Shown: in pieces, positions 17,374 through 27,288 of the stretch
Position numbering within the stretch: the first letter of the stretch is position 1
Layout: each line of letters opens with the position of its first letter
NCBI GenBank assembly: GCA_947500505.1
Contig: CANMSL010000001.1
Location: 372,001 to 436,000, forward strand
Direction of reading: 5' to 3'
DNA length: 64,000 nucleotides
DNA from: an uncultured Aquimarina sp.
GTDB taxonomy: Bacteria; Bacteroidota; Bacteroidia; Flavobacteriales; Flavobacteriaceae
Position numbers and translations under genes: made by a program
Notes under the pieces: generated by a model
Told to the model about the DNA's origin: nothing
What the model saw: the letters and a program-made list of their open reading frames with translations, nothing else
The model's database searches: none

Positions 17374-20300
17374 ATGAAACTATTAAAACCTCTACTGAAG
17401 AGATCTTCTTTTTATTTTGGATCTTGGAAAGTACCACTATTGATTTTATTCACCTTCTTCTTGAATATAACCTGGGGACAGGTAAATACAGGAGGAACAG
17501 CGACAACTGCCGATCATCAAAAGCAAGTAATTGGATACATAACAAATTGGGATGCCTGGAAAGCAGCTAGCGCCGGAGTTCCTTCTGCCGGAGCATTAAC
17601 ACAATTAAATATCGATTACTCAAAATATACCATTTTAAATTATTCCTTTTTTGGGGTTGCTGTAGACGGTTCTTTACATAGTGGAGATCTTCGAAATAAG
17701 AATATATACCAACCCGGTGTTGTTCAAGAACCTGCTGACTTGTTATATGGAGATCCTTATAGTAGTTGGGACTTTCATATTTTGTTTGGAGAAATTGAAA
17801 ATGTAAATTATATAAGCCCAGCAATAAAAGAAAGAGCAGAAGCAATGGGTTATGTAGTCGAGGTAGGCGGTAGTACGTGGTCACATCCAGAATGGGGTCT
17901 AAGCGGTATATTGCCATTGCCACTCCCTAAAGAAGGAAGCGAAGCGAAGGGTTTATTAGAATTAGCACATGATAATGGCGTAAAGGTGATGGCTTCTCTT
18001 GGAGGATGGAGTATGTGTAAACATTTTCCTGAGATGGCAGCAGATCCTGTAAAGAGAGCCCGTTTTATCGAAGACTGTAAAAAGCTAATCAATATGGGAT
18101 TTGACGGAATTGATCTGGACTGGGAATATCCAGGACCATTTCCAGGAATGAACTTTACAGGGACAAATGCAGATTATGCTAACTTCGAAAACCTTGTAGA
18201 AGAAATCAGAGCTGCTATAGGACCAGATAAATTAATAACTGCTGCGATGGCAGCTGATTATAAAAAACTAGAAGGTTTCAATTGGGCCAGACTATCTAAT
18301 ACAATGGATTATTTTAATATGATGACCTATGACTTTAATGGAGGATGGTCTAATATTGCCGGACATAACGCACCGGTATATCCTTATGATGGAGCTGAGG
18401 CACCAGATTTTAATTGGCAAACTTTATTAGACAAAATGAAAGGTATGGGAGTACCCGCTAATAAAATCAACTTTGGAGCCCCTTTTTATGGCAGAGGAGT
18501 CGTTACAAACGGAGCAGCAGATTTGAACGCTCCTACAGTTAAAAGAAATGTAACAATACAACCTGATGGTCCGGTCAGCACTTCCGCTGATTATACAAAC
18601 TGGCCACAGGAAGTTTATGATGGTACACCAAATTACTTTTTTATCAAACAAAAAACAGGACCAGGAAGTGGATGGACGAGAAAATGGGATGATCAAGCAA
18701 AAGTACCATATATGGTAAAAGATAATTTCTTTTTAAGTTACGATGATGAAGAATCAATTACCGAAAAAGCTAATTTTATTAATGCTAATAATCTGGCAGG
18801 AACTATTATTTGGACAGTTTTTGGAGATCTTGAACTTTCGGGATCAGTACAGTCATTTGGTACAAAATTAAAAAGATGGTCTAATGTAAAGTCGCCCTTA
18901 GTAAATACTTTGAATGAAGTGTTCGCAAGTGGTGGAGTAGGAAATACTCCTCCGACAGTAAGCATTACATCTCCTGATGATGGCGCTACTTTTGAAGCAG
19001 GCAGTACTGTTCAAATTTCAGCTGATGCCAGTGATCCTGATGGAAGCATTACCAGAGTTCAATTTTATAGAGGAACAACTTTATTAGGAGAAGATACCAC
19101 TGCTCCGTATACGTATACATGGAACAACAGTGCAGCAGGAAATCATGAAATTATCGCAAAAGCATACGATGATAAAGGAGCTAGCGCTACTGCAACCATA
19201 AATATATCTGTCACAGGTATTGGAGGAAATGAATTACCAACCGTAACCATTACTTCGCCTGATGAAGGAACAACATTCACAGCTGGTGCAACGGTTACTA
19301 TTTCGGCAGATGCATTAGATACTGATGGGACTATAGAGCGTGTAGCGTTTTATAATGGTGATGCAATGCTTGGTGAAGATGTAAGTGAACCTTATATTTA
19401 CGATTGGTCTAATGTATCTGAAGGGAATTATACCATTACTGTAAGAGCGTATGATAATGAAAGTGGAGAAGGAACTTCTTCAATTTCTATAACTGTTACA
19501 GTAGGAGACTCTTGTACTGCTCCTGCCTATGTTAATGGTCAAGTGTATGTTGGTGGTGATCGTGTTTCTTATCAAGGAAATGAATATGAAGCTAAATGGT
19601 GGACACAAAATAATGATCCCGTAACTAATCGCGAGAATGTATGGAAATTAATAGGCCCTTGCGATGGAGGACAAAGTGCTCCACAAGTAGCTATTACCTC
19701 TCCGACTTCAGGACAATCTTTTGTAGAAAGTAGCACAGTTACTATTAACGCAAATGCTTCAGATGCTGATGGTACTGTTTCTAAAGTTGCATTTTATGTT
19801 GATGGGAACTTGATTGCAGAAGATACTTCTGCACCATACACCACTAATTGGACAGCTACTTTAGGAAGCCACAGTATTATCGCAAAGGCAACAGATAACG
19901 ATAATCAATCTACTACTTCAACAGCTATAAGTATAAACGTTACTACTGATAGTGGTTGTACAGGTGACAGTAATTTTAAAGTAGTAGGATATATGCCTAG
20001 TTGGCAAGGAACCACCAGCGCTGTTCAGTATGATAAATTAACACATATCAACTATTCTTTCTTATTACCTAATAGCGATGGTAGCTTGAGACCTTTAGAT
20101 AATATTTCAAAAATGCAACAACTTGTTTCTTTAGGTCACGCACAAGGAGTGAAAATATTGATCGCAGTTGGAGGATGGATGGATGGTAATGATTCTGCAT
20201 TCACAACATTGGCTGCAAACCCCACAACAAGAACTAATTTTATAAATAACCTAGTCAATTTTGTAGACCAATATGAGCTTGACGGTGTAGATATGGACTG

Positions 20301-23175
20301 GGAGTATCCTCAAGAAGGAAATGAACCTCAAAACTTCGAACTGTTAATGCAAGAACTTGGACAGGCGATGCATAGTAGAGGAAAACTGCTTACTGCTGCA
20401 GTTGTAGTTTCCGGATGGAATGCCGATGGAGTTTTAAATGGAGTTTTTGATGATGTAGATTTCTTAAATATCATGGCATATGATGGTCCTGATCATGGTT
20501 CAATGGCTCAGGCTCAAGGTGGATTGGATTATTGGTTAGGAAGAGGGTTGCCAAAGGATAAAGCAGTTCTTGGAGTGCCTTTCTACAGTCGCCCTCAAGC
20601 ACAAAGCTATGCTTCGTTATTAGCACAGGGAGCAGATCCGAATAGCGATTCTTTTCAAGGAAACAACTATAACGGAATCCCTACTATTAAAGCCAAAACA
20701 CAAATGGCTTTAGATCGTGCAGGTGGTATTATGATGTGGGAGCTATCACACGACACTACAGATGCTAGCACTTCGTTATTGGCGGCAATCAATCAGGTTG
20801 TAGGCGATCCATGTGAGCCGGATAATGTAGCTCCGCAGGTAACAGTTACCGCACCAAATCCTGGTGCTACTTTTACAGTAGGAAACGTGGTTACCATTAC
20901 TGCTTCAGCTTCAGATACTGATGGTACTGTTTCCAAAGTGGCATTCTATGTTGACGGAAATATGATTAGTGAAGATGTATCAGCTCCGTATACTGCAGAC
21001 TGGATAGCAGTAGAGGGAAATCATACGATTACAGCACATGCAACAGATGATGATAATGCAACAACAACCTCTCCTGAAGTTTCGATTACGGTACAAGGAG
21101 ATGGGAATCAATCGCCAACAGTAATGATTACAAGTCCTGCAAATGATGCTGTACTTACCGAAGGGCAAAATATTTCGATTTCTGCCAATGCTAGTGATGC
21201 TGATGGTAGCGTAAGTAAAGTTGAGTTTTATGTTGATGGAAATATAATTAGCGAAGACACTTCAGCTCCATATACCTCAAATTGGACAGCTATCTCAGGT
21301 AATCACAGCCTTACAGCTAAAGTAACTGATAATGAAGGAGCATCAACCACATCTGTGGCGGTAAATATAGTCGTGAATACAGATAGCGGTGGTGAGTGTG
21401 ATGAAGCTCAGTATGTTGAAGGTGGAGGATATTCTGAAGGAAGTTTGGTTCAAAATGAAGGAAATGTATATGAATGCCGTCCCTGGCCTAATAGTGGATG
21501 GTGTGATGGAGCTGCCTGGGCTTATGCTCCGGGAACTGGTACGTATTGGCAAGATGCCTGGACATTAGTTGGAGAATGTGATGGAGGAGATACCGGAGGC
21601 AATCAAGCTCCGATCGTAACAATTACACAACCGGTAAGCGGACAAACATTTACATCGGGTAGTACAGTTACTATAAGTGCTACAGCATCAGATACAGACG
21701 GAAATGTAACAAAAGTAGAGTTCTTCAGTAACGGAACGAAAATAGGAGAAGACACTTCCAATCCTTATAGTTATACCTGGAATAATGTGTCTTCAGGAAG
21801 TTATACACTGACCGCAAAAGCTACCGATAATCAAAATGAAACTGGTGATTCGGCAGCGGTAAGTATTTCAGTAGGTTCCATTAATCCACCTCCTGGTGGA
21901 GATCTTCCTAAAAGAATTTTAGTAGGATACTGGCATAATTTTAATAACGGTTCTTCTACTCCAAAATTAAGAGAGGTATCCGAAAAGTGGGATGTTATTT
22001 GTATTGCATTTGCAGAACCTAAATTTGGCAGCAGATCAGATATGACTTTTAGTCCTTATGAAATTTATGGAAGCAATTCAGAATTTGTAAATGACGTTGC
22101 AGCTGTGCAAGCGAGAGGACAGAAAGTGTTGATTTCTATCGGTGGGGCAAATGCTACCGTAGAATTAAACACACAAGCAGAAAAGAATGAATTTATAAGC
22201 TCAATGACCTCTATTATTAATATGTATGGATTTAATGGACTAGATATTGATTTAGAAGGAAGTTCACTTTCTCTAGCAGCTGGTGATACAGATTTTAGAA
22301 GTCCGACAACTCCAAAAATTATCAATCTAATTGATGCAACTAAGCAAATACGTAATAATGTAGGCGAGGATAATTTTGTGCTGAGTATGGCTCCTGAGAC
22401 CTTGTATGTACAAGGAGGATTTAGTGCATACGGAGGAGCAAGCGGAGCTTATCTGCCTGTTATTTACGGATTGCGAAATGAGATGGATTACATTCATGTA
22501 CAGCACTACAATACTGGATGTATGTTAGGATTGGATGGTCTTTGTTATTCATCATCTAATGCTGATTTTCATGTAGCGATGGCTGAGATGTTATTACAGG
22601 GATTCCCGGTTGGAGGAAATCAATTTCCCGCATTAAGACAAGATCAGGTAGCAATAGGATTACCAGCTAATCAAAGCGCTGCAGGAAGTGGATATACGCC
22701 ACCCGCAGAAGTACATAAAGCATTAGATTATATTATAAAAGGACAATCTTTTGGTGGCAGATACACATTACGCAATCCTTCAGGCTATCCTAACTTTAGA
22801 GGGTTGATGACCTGGTCTATTAACTGGGATATCGTAGCAGGTTTTGGATTTTCTAACCCTCACAGAGCTTATTTGGATGCACTGGATCAAAGAAGCCCGG
22901 AACAAGAACTATTAGAAAAAGAAAGTATAAAAATGTACCCGAATCCTTTTACTTCTAAAGTTAATATTTCTTTCAAACTGAATAAAAATAAGCCCATTAC
23001 TGCAGTTGTATATAATCAGATTGGTGTTAAAATTGCTGTGTTGAAAGAAAATGAAAAGCTTTCCTCAGGAATTCATGACATTCAATGGGATACGGATGGT
23101 ATTCCTAATGGAATCTATTTTTTAAAACTTCAAATGGGTAAAGAAGCAAAAACCATGAAACTGGTTAAGCAGTAG
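17374..23175 (+). CDS. Giant T9SS-secreted chitinase with three GH18 domains
   Basis: This protein has 1933 aa and a signal peptide ending near residue 35. Domain order by residue: GH18-1 (about 50-515; DGIDLDWE, catalytic Glu251), two Big_9-type Ig domains (524-712), CBM5/12 (714-763, EAKWWTQNNDP), Ig (769-862), GH18-2 (867-1145; DGVDMDWE, Glu977), two Ig domains (1150-1340), a second carbohydrate-binding module (1341-1403, SLVQNEGNVYECRPW), Ig (1410-1505), GH18-3 (1510-1840; NGLDIDLE, Glu1628) and a T9SS type A tail (1850-1933, MYPNPFTSKVNISF). All three active-site motifs are intact. The N-terminal part resembles Flavobacterium johnsoniae ChiA, as far as I recall, which has two GH18 domains. 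It should be the main extracellular chitin-degrading enzyme. A hairpin follows at 23194-23242. Confidence 0.95.
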   Translation: MKLLKPLLKRSSFYFGSWKVPLLILFTFFLNITWGQVNTGGTATTADHQKQVIGYITNWDAWKAASAGVPSAGALTQLNIDYSKYTILNYSFFGVAVDGSLHSGDLRNKNIYQPGVVQEPADLLYGDPYSSWDFHILFGEIENVNYISPAIKERAEAMGYVVEVGGSTWSHPEWGLSGILPLPLPKEGSEAKGLLELAHDNGVKVMASLGGWSMCKHFPEMAADPVKRARFIEDCKKLINMGFDGIDLDWEYPGPFPGMNFTGTNADYANFENLVEEIRAAIGPDKLITAAMAADYKKLEGFNWARLSNTMDYFNMMTYDFNGGWSNIAGHNAPVYPYDGAEAPDFNWQTLLDKMKGMGVPANKINFGAPFYGRGVVTNGAADLNAPTVKRNVTIQPDGPVSTSADYTNWPQEVYDGTPNYFFIKQKTGPGSGWTRKWDDQAKVPYMVKDNFFLSYDDEESITEKANFINANNLAGTIIWTVFGDLELSGSVQSFGTKLKRWSNVKSPLVNTLNEVFASGGVGNTPPTVSITSPDDGATFEAGSTVQISADASDPDGSITRVQFYRGTTLLGEDTTAPYTYTWNNSAAGNHEIIAKAYDDKGASATATINISVTGIGGNELPTVTITSPDEGTTFTAGATVTISADALDTDGTIERVAFYNGDAMLGEDVSEPYIYDWSNVSEGNYTITVRAYDNESGEGTSSISITVTVGDSCTAPAYVNGQVYVGGDRVSYQGNEYEAKWWTQNNDPVTNRENVWKLIGPCDGGQSAPQVAITSPTSGQSFVESSTVTINANASDADGTVSKVAFYVDGNLIAEDTSAPYTTNWTATLGSHSIIAKATDNDNQSTTSTAISINVTTDSGCTGDSNFKVVGYMPSWQGTTSAVQYDKLTHINYSFLLPNSDGSLRPLDNISKMQQLVSLGHAQGVKILIAVGGWMDGNDSAFTTLAANPTTRTNFINNLVNFVDQYELDGVDMDWEYPQEGNEPQNFELLMQELGQAMHSRGKLLTAAVVVSGWNADGVLNGVFDDVDFLNIMAYDGPDHGSMAQAQGGLDYWLGRGLPKDKAVLGVPFYSRPQAQSYASLLAQGADPNSDSFQGNNYNGIPTIKAKTQMALDRAGGIMMWELSHDTTDASTSLLAAINQVVGDPCEPDNVAPQVTVTAPNPGATFTVGNVVTITASASDTDGTVSKVAFYVDGNMISEDVSAPYTADWIAVEGNHTITAHATDDDNATTTSPEVSITVQGDGNQSPTVMITSPANDAVLTEGQNISISANASDADGSVSKVEFYVDGNIISEDTSAPYTSNWTAISGNHSLTAKVTDNEGASTTSVAVNIVVNTDSGGECDEAQYVEGGGYSEGSLVQNEGNVYECRPWPNSGWCDGAAWAYAPGTGTYWQDAWTLVGECDGGDTGGNQAPIVTITQPVSGQTFTSGSTVTISATASDTDGNVTKVEFFSNGTKIGEDTSNPYSYTWNNVSSGSYTLTAKATDNQNETGDSAAVSISVGSINPPPGGDLPKRILVGYWHNFNNGSSTPKLREVSEKWDVICIAFAEPKFGSRSDMTFSPYEIYGSNSEFVNDVAAVQARGQKVLISIGGANATVELNTQAEKNEFISSMTSIINMYGFNGLDIDLEGSSLSLAAGDTDFRSPTTPKIINLIDATKQIRNNVGEDNFVLSMAPETLYVQGGFSAYGGASGAYLPVIYGLRNEMDYIHVQHYNTGCMLGLDGLCYSSSNADFHVAMAEMLLQGFPVGGNQFPALRQDQVAIGLPANQSAAGSGYTPPAEVHKALDYIIKGQSFGGRYTLRNPSGYPNFRGLMTWSINWDIVAGFGFSNPHRAYLDALDQRSPEQELLEKESIKMYPNPFTSKVNISFKLNKNKPITAVVYNQIGVKIAVLKENEKLSSGIHDIQWDTDGIPNGIYFLKLQMGKEAKTMKLVKQ

Positions 23176-23193
23176 CATTTCCCCTAATATCCT

Positions 23194-23242
23194 GTAAAAT
23201 TTACCTCTCGTCTAAGTTAAAATGTCTAGAGGTGAATTTTAC
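23194..23242 (+). terminator. Hairpin terminator after the giant chitinase
   Basis: GTAAAATTTACCTCT pairs with AGAGGTGAATTTTAC (15 bp, one wobble) across a loop of about 19 nt, 18 bp past the stop. Its 5' flank and both arms are nearly repeated after the next gene (26951-26990 and 27101-27117). Confidence 0.75.
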
Positions 23243-23316
23243 TATTTATGATTACCTCTTTAAGATACATCTTCACCAATGAAGAATTGACACAAAATAC
23301 TCTTAAATAAACCTTT

Positions 23317-26300
23317 ATGGAAACTCAATTTATAATTTCAAAATATAGAATTTTGATACAGGCTTTGATTTGGATTCATCTTTTTGGATTAAAAATCTCT
23401 GCTCAACAAAGCCCGGTAGATCAAAACGGACAACTAAAAGTTTGTGGAACTCAATTATGTAACCAGTATAACAATCCCATACAGCTTCGTGGAATGAGTA
23501 CCCACGGAATTCAATGGTACGGATGGGGCAATTGCTTAACAGAAAGTTCTTTGGATGTATTAGCGAATGACTGGGAGGCAGATATTCTCAGAATTTCTTT
23601 GTATGTGCAAGAAGGTGGTTATGAAACAGATCCGATAGGTTTTACAAACCAGGTATCAAGATTAATAGAAGAGGCTACAGAGCGCGGAATTTATGCTCTA
23701 GTTGATTGGCATCAACTAAATCCCGGAGATCCTAATAGCAATCTGGACAATGCAAAACGCTTTTTTACAGATATAGCCGATCAACATAAGAACAAGAATA
23801 ATATTATTTACGATGTTTGTAACGAACCTAATGGATCCGGTGTCACCTGGAATCGCATTAAAAATTATGCTGATCAGATTATACCTGTAATTAGGGCGAT
23901 AGATGATGATGCGGTTGTCTTAGTTGGTACCCAGGGGTGGGCGACTTTTGGAGTTTCCGGAGAAGGAAGCTTACAAGATGTCATCAATAATCCATTACAG
24001 TTTGACAACGTTATGTACACGTTTCATTTCTACGCAAAAAGTCATAGAGATGTCTATCTTACCACATTAGACCAAGCCTCAGATCGATTACCAGTTTTTG
24101 TAACAGAATTTGGTAGTCAGGAATTTACAGGAGATGGGGTCAATGATTTTGATATGACCCAAAGATTTATTGATTTGATGCGTCAAAAGAAGATTAGTTG
24201 GACGAGCTGGAACTATTCTGATGATTTTAGATCAGGAGCCTCTTGGCAGTCAGAAACCTGCTCTGGAGGATCTTGGGCCACAAACAACCTTAAACCAGCT
24301 GGGAGTTGGATTAGGGATAAAATTAAGTTTCCGGCAGATGACTTTCCCGGAGCGGATACCGGAGGAGATGAACAGTCCCCATATGGGGGAATATCCTGGA
24401 TTATCCCCGGAAAGGTGGAAGCAGAGAACTATGATCTGGGAGGTTCAAATCTTGCATTTAATGATGTGTCTATTTCTAACGAAGGCGGAAGCTATCGCGA
24501 TGATGCTGTAGATATAGAACCTTGTTCTGAAGGAGGATTTAATGTTGGTTGGGTACAATCTAATGAATGGTTAGAGTATACAGTTAATGTAGACGACGCG
24601 GGGAAATATGACGTTGCATTTAGAGTGGCAGCGATTACATCTGGCAGACAATTTCATTTAGAGGTTAATAATGAAAATATAAGCGGGATTATAACGGTTC
24701 CTAATACAGGAGGATGGCAAAACTGGGAAACTGTATCTACCACCGTTTCGTTAAACCAAGGTGAACAGGTGATTCGAATAGTGATGGATACCGATGATTT
24801 CAATATCAATCATATGATTTTTAGTAAACAATCCGCAAATCCTAATCAATCACCAACTTGTACACTAACATCACCCATAAACAACCAGGAGTTTGTAGAA
24901 GGGTCAAACATAACTATCAATGCAGTTGCTTCAGATAGTGACGGAGTTATCTCTAAAGTCGAATTTTATACTGGAACAACTAAGCTTGGAGAAGACTCAA
25001 GTATTCCTTATCAATATACATTAATTGATGTATCAAGTAATGTTACTTATATAATAAAAGCTAAAGCTATTGATAATGAAGGAGCTACTACAGATTCAGC
25101 ACCAGTAACCGTTATCGTGAAAACTTCTGGTGGAGATGGCGGAGATGAAAGTTGTAATGTGCCTTTATATGTTGACGGGAATAACTATCAAACAGGAGAT
25201 GTGGTACAAAATTTTGACAAAAAGTACGAGTGCCTGGTTGGTGGATGGTGCTCTATAGGAGGACCATATACTCCTGGAGGAACCGCAGATTGGGCATGGC
25301 CCTCTGCATGGAAAGAAATAGGGCCTTGCACAACCGGTGGCGATGAGAATCAGGCACCTACAGTTTCTATAACACAACCATTTGCAGGATCCGTTTTTCA
25401 GGAAGGAGAAACGATTACTATAACCGCTAATGCAGAAGATGAAGATGGAACTGTTGATAAAGTAGAATTTTTTATAAATTCTGTAAAAATAGCCGAGGAT
25501 ACTACTGCTCCGTTTTCTACTAATTGGATAGGTACAGTAGGTAATCAATCAATTACCGCAAAAGCAACTGATAATGAAGGGAGCAGTGCTGAAGCCACTC
25601 CTGTAAACATCACAGTAGGTTCTGACACTCCGCCTCCGACCTCAGATTTGCCTTCGAGAATATTGAATGGATATTGGCATAATTTTCAGAATGGTTCGGG
25701 CCTAATTCGTTTAAGAGACGTATCTTCTAACTGGGACATAATTAATGTTTCCTTTGCAGTTTCTAAAGTATCTCCAACAGATGGCGAAATAGCGTTTCAA
25801 TTAGATCCAATATTTAATAGTATTGGTTATACAGCACAAAATTTTAAATCTGATATTCAATTTTTACAAAGTCAAGGAAAAAAGGTTATTATTTCTATAG
25901 GAGGAGCGGAAGGTCAGGTACAATTGAATACAACCTCAGCACGGGATAAATTTATTACTTCTATGATATCAATTATAGAAGAATATAATTTTGATGGAAT
26001 GGATATTGATTTTGAAGGGCAATCACTATCATTTAATCTAGGAGATACGGATTTTAAAAACCCTACTACGCCGGTTATAGTGAATACTATAAACGCTATT
26101 GAAAATGTAACAAATCATTTCGGTGATGATTTTATTCTAACAATGGCTCCGGAAACATTCTTTGTACAGTTGGGGTATTCTTTTTACGGAGGAATTTCTG
26201 AAGGAGCAGATCGCAGGGCAGGAGCGTATCTACCACTTATCTATGCCTTAAGGGATAAATTGACTTTTTTACAAGTGCAATATTATAATTCGGGATCTAT

Positions 26301-26952
26301 TACTGCACTAGACGATCGTTTTTATGCTATGGGAAATGCTGATTTCTATGTGTCTTTAGTTGATATGTTATTAAAGGGATTCCCAATTACAGGAGATAAT
26401 AATAAATTTTTTCCTGCATTGAGGCCGGATCAAATTCTAATAGGAGTACCAGCAACTGTCAATGCAGGAAATGGATATACAGGATCACAAGGTGTAATTA
26501 ATGCCTTGGACTATATAACAGAAGGCAATTCTTTTGGAGGACAATATTCTTTGTCCCAAACATACCCTCAATTAAGAGGTGTAATGAGTTGGTCGATAAA
26601 TTGGGATCAATTTGGAAGTTTTGGTTTTTCTGATCCTGTGAGAGCGTATTTAGATGGTCTGCAACAGAGACATACTACAATAGAATTGCTAGAAAAAGAA
26701 AGTTTAAAGATATATCCTAATCCTTTTTCATCAAAGGTTGATATCTACTTTAATCTAAACAAAAATAAACCAATCACCGCGGTCATTTATAATCAGCTTG
26801 GTGTTAAAATTAAGGTATTGAAAGAAAACGAAAAGCTTTCTTCTGGAGACCATAGTTTACAATGGAATACTAGTGGTATTCCAAATGGTATTTACTTTTT
26901 AAAACTTCGAATAGGTAAAGAAATAAAAACCATGAAATTAATTAAACAGTAG
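23317..26952 (+). CDS. Bifunctional T9SS-secreted GH5-GH18 glycosidase
   Basis: The 1211-aa product has a signal peptide (cleaved near KISAQQ). A GH5 domain resembling GH5_2 endoglucanases (about 40-345) follows, with acid/base Glu170 in VCNEPNG and nucleophile Glu264 in VTEFGSQ. Then come a CBM6-like module (365-502, GKVEAENYDLGG; NEWLEYTVNVDDAGKY), an Ig domain (505-605), a carbohydrate-binding module (613-672, GDVVQNFDKKYECLVGGW), another Ig (677-768), GH18 (778-1115; DGMDIDFE, Glu900) and a T9SS type A tail (1125-1211). From the second CBM onward the layout mirrors the C-terminus of the preceding chitinase, and the tails are closely similar. Cutting beta-1,4-glucan or chitosan with one end and chitin with the other would suit mixed cell walls. 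GH5 specificity is not certain. Confidence 0.92.
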   Translation: METQFIISKYRILIQALIWIHLFGLKISAQQSPVDQNGQLKVCGTQLCNQYNNPIQLRGMSTHGIQWYGWGNCLTESSLDVLANDWEADILRISLYVQEGGYETDPIGFTNQVSRLIEEATERGIYALVDWHQLNPGDPNSNLDNAKRFFTDIADQHKNKNNIIYDVCNEPNGSGVTWNRIKNYADQIIPVIRAIDDDAVVLVGTQGWATFGVSGEGSLQDVINNPLQFDNVMYTFHFYAKSHRDVYLTTLDQASDRLPVFVTEFGSQEFTGDGVNDFDMTQRFIDLMRQKKISWTSWNYSDDFRSGASWQSETCSGGSWATNNLKPAGSWIRDKIKFPADDFPGADTGGDEQSPYGGISWIIPGKVEAENYDLGGSNLAFNDVSISNEGGSYRDDAVDIEPCSEGGFNVGWVQSNEWLEYTVNVDDAGKYDVAFRVAAITSGRQFHLEVNNENISGIITVPNTGGWQNWETVSTTVSLNQGEQVIRIVMDTDDFNINHMIFSKQSANPNQSPTCTLTSPINNQEFVEGSNITINAVASDSDGVISKVEFYTGTTKLGEDSSIPYQYTLIDVSSNVTYIIKAKAIDNEGATTDSAPVTVIVKTSGGDGGDESCNVPLYVDGNNYQTGDVVQNFDKKYECLVGGWCSIGGPYTPGGTADWAWPSAWKEIGPCTTGGDENQAPTVSITQPFAGSVFQEGETITITANAEDEDGTVDKVEFFINSVKIAEDTTAPFSTNWIGTVGNQSITAKATDNEGSSAEATPVNITVGSDTPPPTSDLPSRILNGYWHNFQNGSGLIRLRDVSSNWDIINVSFAVSKVSPTDGEIAFQLDPIFNSIGYTAQNFKSDIQFLQSQGKKVIISIGGAEGQVQLNTTSARDKFITSMISIIEEYNFDGMDIDFEGQSLSFNLGDTDFKNPTTPVIVNTINAIENVTNHFGDDFILTMAPETFFVQLGYSFYGGISEGADRRAGAYLPLIYALRDKLTFLQVQYYNSGSITALDDRFYAMGNADFYVSLVDMLLKGFPITGDNNKFFPALRPDQILIGVPATVNAGNGYTGSQGVINALDYITEGNSFGGQYSLSQTYPQLRGVMSWSINWDQFGSFGFSDPVRAYLDGLQQRHTTIELLEKESLKIYPNPFSSKVDIYFNLNKNKPITAVIYNQLGVKIKVLKENEKLSSGDHSLQWNTSGIPNGIYFLKLRIGKEIKTMKLIKQ

Positions 26953-27288
26953 CATTTCCCCTTGATAATTCTATAAAATTCACCTCTCGTCTGAGGTCAA
27001 CTACCTCGGGGTAAGCCCGCGAGATGTTAGGCGGAAACACAATCTTAACATTTCGAGACAAACCTCGGAAAAGTAAACTCCACAATGTGGATTAAAATAT
27101 CGAGAGGTGAATTTTATTTTTAAAGAACTAAAAAATCTTTGTGAAATTAATAACAAAGAAGTTTGATTTGGGTGGAATAGGTTTCCATTTGAAAGAACGG
27201 TTTTTATCCTATGATTTAACTGTCAAGGTTTAGAAAACATTTCGCTTCTGGATCGTTCCACACCAGATAGATACGCAATCTTTTTTAT
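26953..27288. repeat. Intergenic structured element inside a split terminator stem
   Basis: A perfect 17-bp inverted repeat (ATAAAATTCACCTCTCG at 26973-26989; its reverse complement at 27101-27117) encloses 111 bp. The interior is itself full of small palindromes: GAGGT/ACCTC (26993-27007), GGG/CCC with flanking CTCG/CGAG (27005-27024), ATGTTA/TAACAT (27024-27051) and CCACAATGTGG (27080-27090). The outer arms match the terminator after the preceding chitinase gene, so this looks like that terminator enlarged by a structured insertion. No coding frame is evident. From 27118 to 27288 I see nothing definable. Confidence 0.6.

Noticed and set aside
18943..21900. Repeated near-identical segments in the giant chitinase, possible repeat array or CRISPR
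   Set aside because: The repeats are 270-290 bp Ig domains in frame with diverged DNA, not short identical units.
27118..27288. Possible transposase remnant or end of a mobile element after the structured block
   Set aside because: No coding remnant, inverted end or target duplication could be seen.
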